A stretch of DNA of 42,681 nt, taken from the NCBI GenBank assembly GCA_036273715.1, contig DASUHB010000078.1:1-42681 (forward strand), in the 5' to 3' direction. This document shows positions 33,898 to 41,968 of the stretch, piece by piece. Below the pieces are notes generated by a model, which made no database searches, was not told the origin of the DNA, and saw only the letters and a list, made by a program, of their open reading frames with translations. How positions within the stretch are numbered: the first letter of the stretch is position 1; every line of letters starts with the position of its first letter. Both the position numbers and the translations under genes were made by a program. This stretch comes from Gemmatimonadaceae bacterium. Its GTDB lineage: Bacteria; Gemmatimonadota; Gemmatimonadetes; Gemmatimonadales; Gemmatimonadaceae.

Positions 33898-36168
33898 TTA
33901 CGGCGTGCGCGGGCCCAGCAGGCGGGCCGCCGAGTCGACTAACGCGGCTTCCGCGTCGAGGACGGCGCCCACGACGGCGATCTGCTCCTGTGCCAGCGGG
34001 AATTTGCGCTGCTCGATCGCCTCCCGCACCGCGGGCATCGTCTTCGCGCCGTACCCCGTGTAGAAGCCCGGCGCCTCGAGCTCGAACGTGTACCACGGAC
34101 GGCCCGGCAGCCCGCGCTTGTCCGTTAGGCGCCGGGCGGCCTGCAGCAGCAGCGCGTTCACGCCGGCCGCCGCGCCGGCGCCGTATGAGGTGTTGGCGGC
34201 CAGCGCGTTGAAGGCTTTGGCGTAGCGGATCGACGCGTGCGTCAGCGAGTCCGCACCGTTCTCGAGCGGCGCGAAGCCAAGATAGGGCGGCACCGGCGCA
34301 GCCGGCGGTGCGCTGGTCGGATGCCATGGGTCCGACGTGGCCGCGAACACCCCCTCCTGGATCTCGCGATTCTGCTCGACCGTCGCCGCCTGCTCCGTCG
34401 TGAGCAGATGCTGCAGATCGGCGACTTCGCGCTGGACCGTCGACGCCAGCGTCACGAAGTCGTAGGGCAGGACGTCCGCATCGGCGAGCCGCATCACCGC
34501 CGTGCCGCCGATCTGCGACAGCGCACGGCCGTACACGAACGACGTGTCGCCGAAATGCGTGTACCAGTAGTAGTCGTCGTAGATCGAGTGGTACACGCCG
34601 CCGGCCTCGCTCTCGCCGCCGAAGCCGATGTTCAACGAGGCGATCCCGATGTGATCGACGAACCCCGAGTAATCGGATCCCGAGCCTAACGGACCGACCC
34701 GCAGCACGTCGCTCGAGCGGGCTTCGGCCCGCGCCTCGTCGGACCGCGCCTGGCGGATGTCGGCGAGCTTGCGGCGCTTCCAGACCGACAGATGGGTCTC
34801 CGGATCCTCGACATCCTTGGCGACGTCGCTGATGAACGGCGCCAGCGACGGCGTGCCGCCCGCGAAGAGATAGCCGCGGTCGTTCGTGTCGCTGTTGATG
34901 TAGGCGACGGCTTTCTGGCGCAGCTCGTCCGCGTGCTCCTCCACCCACTCGGTGGATCCGAGCAGCATCGGTTCCTCGCCGTCCCAGGCCGCGTAGATGA
35001 TGGTGCGCCGCGGATGCCAGCCCTGCGCGAGCAGCGCGCCTAACCCGCGCGCCTCTTCCATCATCGCGACCTGCCCCGCCGTCGGATCTTCGGCGCCGTT
35101 CACCCACCCGTCGTGATGGTTGCCGCGCACGATCCACTCGTCGGGCGCGGTGCTGCCGCGAATGGTGGCGATCACGTCGTAGACCGGCTTGATGTCCCAG
35201 TTGGATTTGACCACGAGGTGGACGCGCGCCGGTCCCGAGCCCAGGTGATAGGTGATGCCGAGCCCGCCGCGCCACGGTTCGGGCGCCACCGGACCGCCTA
35301 ACGCAGCCAGCAGCGGCTGCGCGTCGCCGTACGAGATCGGGAGCACCGGAATCTTGGTGATCGTCGGCGCGTCGGCACGCGACAACCGCTTGGCATCGTG
35401 CGTCGCGCCCACGCCGGGCGTGAGCGGGTCGCCCGGATAGAGCTGCATTTCCATCACGCTGCCCCGCTGCACACCCTCGCGCGGACGGTACGGACCCTTC
35501 GGATACGTGTCGCCCTGGCCGTAGCCGTCGTCGGCCGGATCCGAATAGATGAGACAGCCCACTGCCCCGTGTTCCGCTGCGACCATCGGCTTGACGCCGC
35601 GCCACGAGTTGCCGTAGCGGGCAATGACGATCGCGCCCTTCACCGACACGCCGTGGCGCTCGAGCTCGTCGTAGTCGGCCGGCAGACCGTAGTTCACGTA
35701 CACGAGCGGCCCGGTGACGTCGCCGTCCGCGGAATAGGCGTTGTACGTCGGCAGCTGCTCCGCGTGCTGCGACGAGGTCGGATCGCCCGGCACTGTGGGT
35801 TCGAGCAGCGACGCACGAAAATGCGTCGGCCCAACCAACTCCACGAGACGCTCCTTCGGCGTCGGGAACAACACCTCGAAGCGTTCGATGTGCGCGTCGA
35901 GTCCCCACGACTTGAAGTGCGCCAGGATCCATTGGGCGTTCGCGCTGTCGTAGGGCGAGCCGACGTGGTGCGGCCGCGCCGTGAGGTGGCGCATGTACGC
36001 GCGCTCGCTGTCCGGCGACGGTATCGCCTTGAACTTGGTTTCCCAGCCACGTTCGGCACGGGCGCCGGCAGCGGAGAATCCCGTTAGGCCGCCGGGCGGC
36101 GTGGAAGGCGTCGGGGCCGGGAGCAGCGTCAACGCGCAGGCGAGAGCAACGAGGGGTGTGAGTCGCAT
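33898..36168 (-). CDS. secreted M28 metallopeptidase, glutamate carboxypeptidase II (PSMA)-like
   Basis: A 756-residue protein with an N-terminal signal peptide (MRLTPLVALACALTLLPAP). The order of domains follows PSMA/transferrin receptor: a PA (protease-associated) domain at about 150-260, a zinc peptidase domain with NHHDGWVNGAEDPTAG, WDGEEPMLLGSTEW, NSDTND and YHSIYDDYYWY providing the metal ligands (His, Asp, Glu-Glu, Asp, His), and a C-terminal dimerisation domain (about 600-750). It would act outside the cytoplasm on peptides with C-terminal acidic residues, as in its family. Convergent with the ParB-like gene with an 8-base gap. Confidence 0.9.
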   Translation of the reverse strand: MRLTPLVALACALTLLPAPTPSTPPGGLTGFSAAGARAERGWETKFKAIPSPDSERAYMRHLTARPHHVGSPYDSANAQWILAHFKSWGLDAHIERFEVLFPTPKERLVELVGPTHFRASLLEPTVPGDPTSSQHAEQLPTYNAYSADGDVTGPLVYVNYGLPADYDELERHGVSVKGAIVIARYGNSWRGVKPMVAAEHGAVGCLIYSDPADDGYGQGDTYPKGPYRPREGVQRGSVMEMQLYPGDPLTPGVGATHDAKRLSRADAPTITKIPVLPISYGDAQPLLAALGGPVAPEPWRGGLGITYHLGSGPARVHLVVKSNWDIKPVYDVIATIRGSTAPDEWIVRGNHHDGWVNGAEDPTAGQVAMMEEARGLGALLAQGWHPRRTIIYAAWDGEEPMLLGSTEWVEEHADELRQKAVAYINSDTNDRGYLFAGGTPSLAPFISDVAKDVEDPETHLSVWKRRKLADIRQARSDEARAEARSSDVLRVGPLGSGSDYSGFVDHIGIASLNIGFGGESEAGGVYHSIYDDYYWYTHFGDTSFVYGRALSQIGGTAVMRLADADVLPYDFVTLASTVQREVADLQHLLTTEQAATVEQNREIQEGVFAATSDPWHPTSAPPAAPVPPYLGFAPLENGADSLTHASIRYAKAFNALAANTSYGAGAAAGVNALLLQAARRLTDKRGLPGRPWYTFELEAPGFYTGYGAKTMPAVREAIEQRKFPLAQEQIAVVGAVLDAEAALVDSAARLLGPRTP

Positions 36169-36181
36169 GCGCTGGATTCTG

Positions 36182-36688
36182 TCAGGTGGGTCGCGAGAAC
36201 GCCAGTTCCAGCGTGCCGCCGGGGACGACGGCCTCCCACTGCTCGAACACCGCCGCCCGGAGCGCGCGGACGCGCGCGATGTCGTCGTCGGTCAACGGCG
36301 GCAGCGGCATCCGGGCGCGCTCGGGCCGTGTGCTCGACGCATAGCGCTCCCCCTGCTCACGCAACTCGTCGCCCGACCAGTCACGGCCCATCCGCAGCTC
36401 CATCTCGAACACACCGACGACGAGCTCGGCTTCACGCGCTTCGCGCGGAATATCGCCCTTGGCGGTCTCGAAATCGGAAATCTCCCATCCGTCGGCGATC
36501 AGGCCGTAAAAGCCCTGGCGGTAGCCGAGCGTGGTCTCGACCGCATAGTGCGTCAGATCGTGGGTGGGAAAGAACGCGCCTAACGAACCCGGCTGGCGTT
36601 GCCAGGTGACGGATCCGTCGGCGCGCACGCACGTGAGGGCGGCGGCCCCATCCGTCGCGCGCTTGATGCGGATGAGCAAGTCGGGCAT
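36182..36688 (-). CDS. conserved hypothetical protein
   Basis: A 168-residue soluble protein from ATG 36688 (MPDLLIRIKRATDGAAALTC). It has the look of a compact alpha/beta domain: an N-terminal strand pair, the segment FFPTHDLTHYAVETTLGYRQGFYGLIADGW with a DLTHYAVE motif, and a mixed helical C-terminus. I do not recognise a named family; similar small proteins are seen in soil bacteria. It starts the transcription unit ahead of the M28 peptidase gene (13-base gap). The open frame runs further upstream, but that part is low-complexity and unlikely to be coding. Confidence 0.65.
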   Translation of the reverse strand: MPDLLIRIKRATDGAAALTCVRADGSVTWQRQPGSLGAFFPTHDLTHYAVETTLGYRQGFYGLIADGWEISDFETAKGDIPREAREAELVVGVFEMELRMGRDWSGDELREQGERYASSTRPERARMPLPPLTDDDIARVRALRAAVFEQWEAVVPGGTLELAFSRPT

Positions 36689-37021
36689 GAGACGATGAAG
36701 AAAGGGTCTCGGGGCAGGAGGTTCGCCGACCGGCGCGTCGCCGCACGCCGCGGTGCAACCAAACGTAGGCGGCCGCGGCCGAGCTTGTGACGCCGGCGAT
36801 GGCGAACTGTACAGGACGACGCGGCACCAATCGATCGCCACTGACGCCGCGCGCAAGTCCCGCAATGCGACAGCACGTCCCGATTCGCGACGCCACCGCC
36901 CTCGCGATGCCTTACGCAAGACGGACTAACGTGCCACGGTCTGGCGCGCGAGTCAGATATTCCTATCTCGAAACAGGTGTCACCCCGCACCGCCACACTC
37001 GGAATCGAGGACCGCGTCCAG
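36689..37021. other. intergenic region between divergent genes
   Basis: About 330 bases between the hypothetical gene and the AraC-type regulator gene. It must hold promoters for both directions. A short inverted repeat AGATA-TTCC-TATCT lies near 36955-36970, the most AT-rich part. I see no convincing gene in it. Confidence 0.4.
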
Positions 37022-37840
37022 ATGCAGCTGAGCATCGCCGTACCGGCGTATCATGTCGCCAGGGTGCGGAACGTGGCGCCGCCGGGGTGCGCCGCCGTCG
37101 TCGTGGGCCAGCTCGTCCAGCTCGAGGCCGCCATGCGCGCGAACGGCGCCGACATTGTCGTGCTCGATCCGCTGCTCGACCAATCGCTGGACGAGCCGCA
37201 GCTGCTCCAGACCGTACGCCGCCACGCGTGCGTGCGCTGGCTGTTGTACACGCAGCTGCGGCCGGACACGGCGCGTCTGCTGCTCGACCTCGGCGGCGCC
37301 GGCGTCCGCAGCGCGGTCTTCGCCGGCGTCGACGACTCGACCCACCACCTGTCGGCTGCGTTAGGCGAGCTCGTTCGCGCATCCATCACCCATCGCGCGC
37401 AGGCGCGCCTCGTGGCGCTGCTCGCCCCGCTCCCACGCCGGCTGCGCGCGGCCGTCGAACAGGGCATCCACGATGACGACGCGCGCGCCGACGTCTCGGT
37501 GATCGCAACGCGCGCCTGCATGACCCGCCGCACCGTGGAACGACACTTCATGCGCGCCGGCCTGCCGACGCCCAAGATCATTCTGCGCGCCGCGCGCGTG
37601 CTCACGGCGTATCGGCTGCTCTACGACGGCATCCGCACGTGCGACGGCGTGGCCAAGACGTTGGGCTACGGCAAAGCGAGTACGCTGCGCGCCGACCTCA
37701 AGCGCACGTTCGGCGTGCACGCGCGCGCCTTGCCGGATGCGCCCGCGCCCGAGATGGCGATCGAGGCCTTGCTCGACGCGCCCCTGTCGGAGGCAGCGCG
37801 CAACACGGTGGACACGCCGCGGGCCGCAGTGGCGCGTTAG
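37022..37840 (+). CDS. AraC-type transcriptional regulator with receiver-like N-terminus
   Basis: A 272-residue protein from ATG 37022, preceded by GAGGA at 10 bases. Residues about 175-250 form an AraC-type DNA-binding domain (CMTRRTVERHFMRAGLPTPKIILRAARVLTAYRLL, then VAKTLGYGKASTLRADLKRTFG). Residues 1-125 look like a degenerate receiver domain: ADIVVLDPLLD sits where the phosphoacceptor strand would be, followed by WLLYTQL and RSAVFAGVDDS, but the acidic pocket and lysine are not conserved. The signal is unknown. The TAG stop lies inside CGTTAGGC and is one base from the convergent stop of the next gene. An upstream GTG start at 36977 is possible. Confidence 0.75.
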   Translation: MQLSIAVPAYHVARVRNVAPPGCAAVVVGQLVQLEAAMRANGADIVVLDPLLDQSLDEPQLLQTVRRHACVRWLLYTQLRPDTARLLLDLGGAGVRSAVFAGVDDSTHHLSAALGELVRASITHRAQARLVALLAPLPRRLRAAVEQGIHDDDARADVSVIATRACMTRRTVERHFMRAGLPTPKIILRAARVLTAYRLLYDGIRTCDGVAKTLGYGKASTLRADLKRTFGVHARALPDAPAPEMAIEALLDAPLSEAARNTVDTPRAAVAR

Positions 37841-37841
37841 G

Positions 37842-39221
37842 CTAGCGGCCGCCGGCGCCATGATACGTCACGCGCCACACGCGGCCGTGGGCATCGTCGC
37901 TGATGTACAGTGCCCCGTCGGGGCCCACGGCGACACCGGTCGGCCGATGCGCCGCCGCATCCGGCTGCTTGTTCGCTCCGGCGAAGCCATCGGCGAAAAT
38001 CTCGTACGGCGCACTCACCGTGTCGCCGTCGAACGGGACGAAGGCCACCAGGTAGCCGGCTTGCGGCAGCGGCGCGCGATTCCACGAGCCGTGGAACGCG
38101 ATGAATGCCCCGCCCTTGTAGTGCGATGGGAATGACGAGCCGCCGTAGAACGTGAGGCCATCCGGCGCCCAGTGACCGGGAAAGAACGCGACCGGCCCGC
38201 GTTTGGTCGCGCAGATCCCTTCTTTCTTTCCATCGCCCCCGTACTCGGGCGCGAGCATCAGCTTCTTTTGCGCGCCATCGAAGTAGCAGTAGGGCCAGCC
38301 GTAGTCGGCGCCCTTCTCGATGTGCAGCAGCTCTTCCGCGGGGAGCTCGGCGCTCTGCTCGTTGGTGTAGCGTTCCGGCCAGTTGCCCGCCAATTGATCG
38401 CGGCCGTGCTGGGTCGAGAAGAGCTCTCCGTTAGGCGTGAAGGCGATGCCGACGGCGTTGCGGATGCCGGTGGCGTACCGCGCCGACGGCGAGAACCGCT
38501 GGCCGGTGCGATTGCCGTCGAAGCGCCAGATGCCGCCGCGCGTCGCGAGCTCCGTGCACGGCATGTGGCCCGGCGAATGGAGCGTGCGGTCTCGCACCTG
38601 GCAGGCGTTGGTGGCCGAGCCCATCTCGACGAAGATCGCCCCGGAGGAATCGATGGCGAAGGCGTGCATCGGATGGTTGCCGCCTAACGGCATGCCGGAC
38701 ACGATGACGGCCGGTTTTCCCGCGGGCACGATGCCGGCGCTGGGCAGCGCGTACCGCTCGATGCGGTCGGACTCCTCGGCGTAGAGGGAGTTGCCGTGCA
38801 GCGCGATGCCCGTGCCGCCGTGGCCGCCGGCCGTGGCGCTGTCGCCGAAGGAGTCGGTGACATCGGCGTGCCCATCGCCGGTGGTGTCGCGGAGCGCGAC
38901 AATGGCGCCGCCCCTCCAGGCGCTGTCATTGTTGCCGCCTTCGCCGCCCCGGCGCGGGTGCCACGTGTTCACGTAGACGACTCCGTTAGGCGCAACCACC
39001 AGGTGGCGCGGGTGGTCGAGCTTGTCGGCGAACACCGAGGCGCAGAACCCCGGGGGCAGCGTGATGCCGCCGTTGCCGGCGTCGCATCCCTTGGGCGTGG
39101 CGTTCGCCGCTGCCGCCGTCGAGTCGCCCGCGGACTTCGGCGCTTTCTGCGACCCGCCGCAGGCCATCACCGCGACGGTCGCGAGCGCGACGCCCGTCGC
39201 GCGGCCCCGCCGACTTCTCAT
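37842..39221 (-). CDS. PQQ-type sugar (sorbosone) dehydrogenase family lipoprotein
   Basis: A 459-residue protein with a lipoprotein signal (VALATVAVMAC, lipobox VMAC) and a low-complexity spacer. The rest is a six-bladed beta-propeller of the GDH-B/sorbosone dehydrogenase type: HPRHLVVAPNGVVYVNTW, GIALHGNSLYAEES, GIRNAVGIAFTPNGELF, HGRDQL, EELLHIEKGADYGWPYCYFDG, FIAFHGSWNR and HRPTGVAVGPDGALYISDD. It would oxidise a sugar or aldehyde at the cell surface using PQQ if the cofactor site is intact, which I cannot confirm. The ATG at 39221 is preferred over 39245 because it gives the better signal peptide. Three reversed or forward motif words lie inside. Confidence 0.87.
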   Translation of the reverse strand: MRSRRGRATGVALATVAVMACGGSQKAPKSAGDSTAAAANATPKGCDAGNGGITLPPGFCASVFADKLDHPRHLVVAPNGVVYVNTWHPRRGGEGGNNDSAWRGGAIVALRDTTGDGHADVTDSFGDSATAGGHGGTGIALHGNSLYAEESDRIERYALPSAGIVPAGKPAVIVSGMPLGGNHPMHAFAIDSSGAIFVEMGSATNACQVRDRTLHSPGHMPCTELATRGGIWRFDGNRTGQRFSPSARYATGIRNAVGIAFTPNGELFSTQHGRDQLAGNWPERYTNEQSAELPAEELLHIEKGADYGWPYCYFDGAQKKLMLAPEYGGDGKKEGICATKRGPVAFFPGHWAPDGLTFYGGSSFPSHYKGGAFIAFHGSWNRAPLPQAGYLVAFVPFDGDTVSAPYEIFADGFAGANKQPDAAAHRPTGVAVGPDGALYISDDAHGRVWRVTYHGAGGR

Positions 39222-39468
39222 CCCCGCTCCCGCAAAATCCCGCATGACCGATCCTCGACGTGGTGGATGTTCGACATCGCAAAACCGCCGGCGCGGCGAT
39301 CGCCCGTCGGACGCACGAGAATCTACATCGCGGTCGCGGGCGCGTCAGGATCGGGCGCCGAGCGCAGCCCGGGCAGATCCACGCCGTGCGACTCCTCGGG
39401 AACCTGACGCGGGCGTTTGGAGTCTGCAGTGGACAGGCTGACACGCCGGAGTACCTTACGTTTGTTGC
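39222..39468. other. intergenic region upstream of the tRNA half
   Basis: About 250 bases of chromosomal GC-rich sequence between the start of the dehydrogenase gene and the tRNA. It should hold the promoters of both. I could not place a convincing -35/-10 pair and see no gene in it. Confidence 0.4.
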
Positions 39469-39507
<39 letters not shown>

Positions 39508-39512
39508 AACCG

Positions 39513-39569
39513 AGAAGGGTGCTCAGTTAGGCTCATGGGCACCCTTCTTCCTTTCTACGTGAGCCTAAC
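39513..39569. repeat. two interlocking perfect inverted repeats at the island edge
   Basis: AGAAGGGTGC (39513-39522) pairs with GCACCCTTCT (39539-39548), and GTTAGGCTCA (39526-39535) pairs with TGAGCCTAAC (39560-39569). The second pair starts inside the loop of the first, so RNA could form either hairpin or an H-type pseudoknot. A pyrimidine-rich tract follows the first hairpin, so it could also be a terminator. Role unknown. Confidence 0.6.
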
Positions 39570-39594
39570 GACGCCCACCTGCGCTCACCTGCGC

Positions 39595-39640
39595 TTGAAC
39601 AGGTGCTTGAACAGGCCCCGTTTGAACAGATTTTTGAACA
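39595..39640 (+). repeat. four TTGAACA direct repeats
   Basis: TTGAACA(G/A) occurs at 39595, 39607, 39622 and 39634, spaced 12, 15 and 12 bases. The spacings are multiples of three and one frame reads a repeated (L/F)EQ pattern without a start codon. They could be recombinase arm sites, iteron-like sites or a gene remnant. Confidence 0.5.
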
Positions 39641-39689
39641 AGCGAAGAAATGCGATCGGGCCGTGATTCTGGACCACCGAAGAAAACGT

Positions 39690-39731
39690 CAGCGTAGGGC
39701 GACCAGCCCTGATGCTTGTCGCCCTACGCTG
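39690..39731. repeat. 14-base perfect inverted repeat
   Basis: CAGCGTAGGGCGAC (39690-39703) and GTCGCCCTACGCTG (39718-39731) are a perfect inverted repeat with a 14-base loop. It lies 72 bases before the next coding start. There is no immediate T-tract (TTTT comes 12 bases later). It may be a terminator for something entering the island, an operator, or a recombination site. Confidence 0.6.
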
Positions 39732-39803
39732 AGCAGGACTAATTTTCCCTGACGAGCACGGGCAGAGCGCAGAACATCAGGCCAAGCGGAGTGGTAATTC
39801 ACC

Positions 39804-40580
39804 ATGCATTTAGCCTTTTCAGTTCTCGGCCTCGACGTTAATACCACCAACGGCAACGTGTCCGCTCGACAGCAGGTCGGCGAGATCGCGACGGTTCAGC
39901 CCAGGTCGGGCGTTCCGCTCGAAGGGCTGTCGCTCGTGTTCATCGTGGCTGGCGATGATCTCACGGAGGGCAAGCACCGCTTTTCGGTGCGCGTGACTGG
40001 CGCTCACGATTCGCCACCGCTCATCGAGAATGAGCAAACGACGCTCCGCGCGCCGAGCGGCGAGGTTCACCTACCAGTGCGTTTTTCGTTGAGTACAGCG
40101 AAGTTCCCGACCATTGGTGACTATGCATTCGTGATCGAAGTTGACGGTGTAGAGGTCGGACGCGTCCCGGTTTCAACACGGCCTGCGACTAAGCAGATGC
40201 GGGCCGAGTTCTTCTCGTTCGAGCAGAAGCAGGAAGGTGAGAAGGAAGGCGAGCGCTACTTCGTCGGTGTCCTTGGCTTCACGTTGTTCAACGAGGACAT
40301 CTACGCCGGGCGCTACGCCGTTCGCGCTTCGCTACCGCAGGGCGGCAACCCAGAGACGGACCCGCTTCACATCATCCTGCCACCTGACATCGACACGCTC
40401 GGCCGGTCAAGCTCGTTTCGCGACGCCGTGAAGAAGGCGCACGATCACTACATCCTTACACTGTTCGGCGGCAAGTACCCGCGAGGTGAGATCAAGATGG
40501 CCGACAATTACTTCGGTGGTGGCGGGATAGCAGTCGAGTTCTTCTTGCCAGACGCGACCGGAGAAACTGCCGGCTGGTGA
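39804..40580 (+). CDS. hypothetical protein, possibly DUF6941-like
   Basis: A 258-residue soluble protein preceded by GGAG at 12 bases. The N-terminal half (VPLEGLSLVFIVAGDDLTEGKHRFSVRV, then LPVRFSLSTAKFPTIGDYAFVIEVDGVEVGRVPV) is beta-rich and reminiscent of the DUF6941 group of small beta-sandwich proteins; this is a pattern impression only. The C-terminal half has charged helices and a glycine run (YFGGGG). Codon use is less GC-rich than in the core genes, and TTA is used early (HLAF) outside the GTTAGGC context, consistent with transfer. The last 73 bases overlap an opposite-strand regulator gene. Confidence 0.7.
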   Translation: MHLAFSVLGLDVNTTNGNVSARQQVGEIATVQPRSGVPLEGLSLVFIVAGDDLTEGKHRFSVRVTGAHDSPPLIENEQTTLRAPSGEVHLPVRFSLSTAKFPTIGDYAFVIEVDGVEVGRVPVSTRPATKQMRAEFFSFEQKQEGEKEGERYFVGVLGFTLFNEDIYAGRYAVRASLPQGGNPETDPLHIILPPDIDTLGRSSSFRDAVKKAHDHYILTLFGGKYPRGEIKMADNYFGGGGIAVEFFLPDATGETAGW

Positions 40581-40735
40581 CTGCGCGTTGCACGTCGCTC
40601 CTCGCCCAACTCTCGCCGGATCAGCCATCGCACGAACTCGGACACCGTCACGCCGTCACTGGCAGCCAGCGCCGCGACCCGCTTCAGATCGCGGGCGGTT
40701 AGGCGAACTTGGACGACGGTGCGCCCGTTGGGCAT
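40508..40735 (-). CDS. ribbon-helix-helix DNA-binding protein
   Basis: A 75-residue protein. GRTVVQVRLTARDLKRVAALAASDGVTVSEFVRWLIRREL is a typical CopG/Arc-type ribbon-helix-helix: a basic strand, helix A, a turn (DGVTVSEF) and helix B. Such proteins bind DNA as dimers and often regulate themselves, plasmid copy number or toxin genes. The last 28 residues overlap the opposite-strand gene and are low complexity. No toxin-like partner is recognisable beside it. Confidence 0.72.
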   Translation of the reverse strand: MPNGRTVVQVRLTARDLKRVAALAASDGVTVSEFVRWLIRRELGEERRATRSHQPAVSPVASGKKNSTAIPPPPK

Positions 40736-40822
40736 GAAGTAGACCTTATCGCCGCATTCGCGGACGAACGCCAGGCCAAACTAACCGTCGGGTGTTGCCA
40801 TGCTTGGGTCACGCGTCGCGAG

Positions 40823-41968
40823 CTAAGAGTGATCCGGCTCCCGAATCGCTGCGAGCATTTCCGGATTCCCTTGTCGGGCTATCACCATCGGTAGGCGATG
40901 GTCATGATCTTCAGCGAAGCCGCGCAGTACGTTGGTCTCGGCCAGGTAGCCAGAGAACTTGTAGTGATCGCCGATCAACATTTCCACACTCGGCCGCGCA
41001 CCGCTATCTAACACAGCCGCAATGGCTCCTTTGATCGGGAGAACTTGCCTTTCGTTTCGTCCAACCATTTCGGCAACTCCGTGAAGGGCGCTAAGGCTTC
41101 GCTCGTCCGTAAGTTGAACAAAGCTGAAGGTGAAGAGCAGATCGCCGATGCGGCTGTACCACGGCAAACCCTCGAAGGGACGGCCCCGATGATATTGCTC
41201 CGTCGTGATGTTTATCGCGTACTGTGGAGAAAAATCGTCATCGGGGCGCCTCAGCGTGAACGGTATTGGCTCCATGTCCGAGCGTATCACCAGCGTCTCA
41301 AGGACGGCCCCGTCGCCTATAATGGCCACCGCAACGCGAAAGTAAGCCAGGGGTTCAGGATCTCGATGCAGCTCCATCATAAACGTGTCCGCGTCTGTTA
41401 GCACAGCAATGACGCGAAAGCGCGAAGTGCTCTCTGCGGTGATCAGGTCGGCATGCCCTTCTAAGTTGACCCCCCGCCGCTGTAGGTCGAGACGCAGTTC
41501 GAGAGTTCCAGCCGTGCTAACCCAACGACCGTCGATGTTTGGCTGCTTCTCGGCACGCTCCCCCGCAATCACCGTTGCTTCGAACCAGAGAAGCCCAACG
41601 ACGGAACGCACCGCGCCGCCTGGCTCCGACGTCTGCCACTCAGGGGACTGCCGCCGTTCGATGATTGGCGGTGCCTCGTCGGGGATGACGACGGCAACAG
41701 TCTTGACCGCGAAGTCCTCCTTGCGGATGTGCTGGCGAAGGAATTGAGCGGATGGTTTATCATCATCCTTGATGCGCCACCACACGCATACGTCACCGTT
41801 AGCCAGCTGCTGGACAGTATGGCGGTCGAGCCACCAGCGTGTTGCCTCCAGCGCGTCGGCAAGAATCGGTTGCCACCGCAGGTCAATCGGACGTCGGGTC
41901 TGGGCTGGAACGGGTTGCTCAGTCAGAACGGACGCCACCTCGCGGCGCTTCCAAAACGACAGATTCAT
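40823..41968 (-). CDS. hypothetical protein (381 residues)
   Basis: A 381-residue protein with no family I recognise. It is rich in Trp/Phe near the N-terminus (WRQ..., RWWLDRH, VCVWWRIKD), then alternating beta strands and charged loops, with no clear membrane segment, signal peptide or catalytic motif. Its ATG overlaps the stop of a 62-residue gene (ATGA), so the two form a translationally coupled pair. GC is lower than in the core genes. The long, uninterrupted frame and the coupling support a real gene. Confidence 0.65.
   Translation of the reverse strand: MNLSFWKRREVASVLTEQPVPAQTRRPIDLRWQPILADALEATRWWLDRHTVQQLANGDVCVWWRIKDDDKPSAQFLRQHIRKEDFAVKTVAVVIPDEAPPIIERRQSPEWQTSEPGGAVRSVVGLLWFEATVIAGERAEKQPNIDGRWVSTAGTLELRLDLQRRGVNLEGHADLITAESTSRFRVIAVLTDADTFMMELHRDPEPLAYFRVAVAIIGDGAVLETLVIRSDMEPIPFTLRRPDDDFSPQYAINITTEQYHRGRPFEGLPWYSRIGDLLFTFSFVQLTDERSLSALHGVAEMVGRNERQVLPIKGAIAAVLDSGARPSVEMLIGDHYKFSGYLAETNVLRGFAEDHDHRLPMVIARQGNPEMLAAIREPDHS

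Larger units (their letters stand above)
777..38991. repeat. dispersed word GTTAGGC / GCCTAAC (mostly CGTTAGGC)
   Basis: By eye I counted close to 70 exact copies of the 7-base word in the window, about two thirds of them as the 8-base CGTTAGGC/GCCTAACG. Examples: 777, 1029, 4320, 4920, 5235, 7347, 9677, 11843, 12065, 12398, 13987, 14302, 14395, 18837, 19365, 19797, 24711, 29736, 29808, 30372 (GCCTAAC) and 9102, 14981, 17229, 26402, 26834, 33301, 33319, 37360, 38431, 38985 (GTTAGGC). Most are inside genes and read GTTAGGC on the coding strand. If GC is near 69 percent, chance predicts roughly five. Confidence 0.85.
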
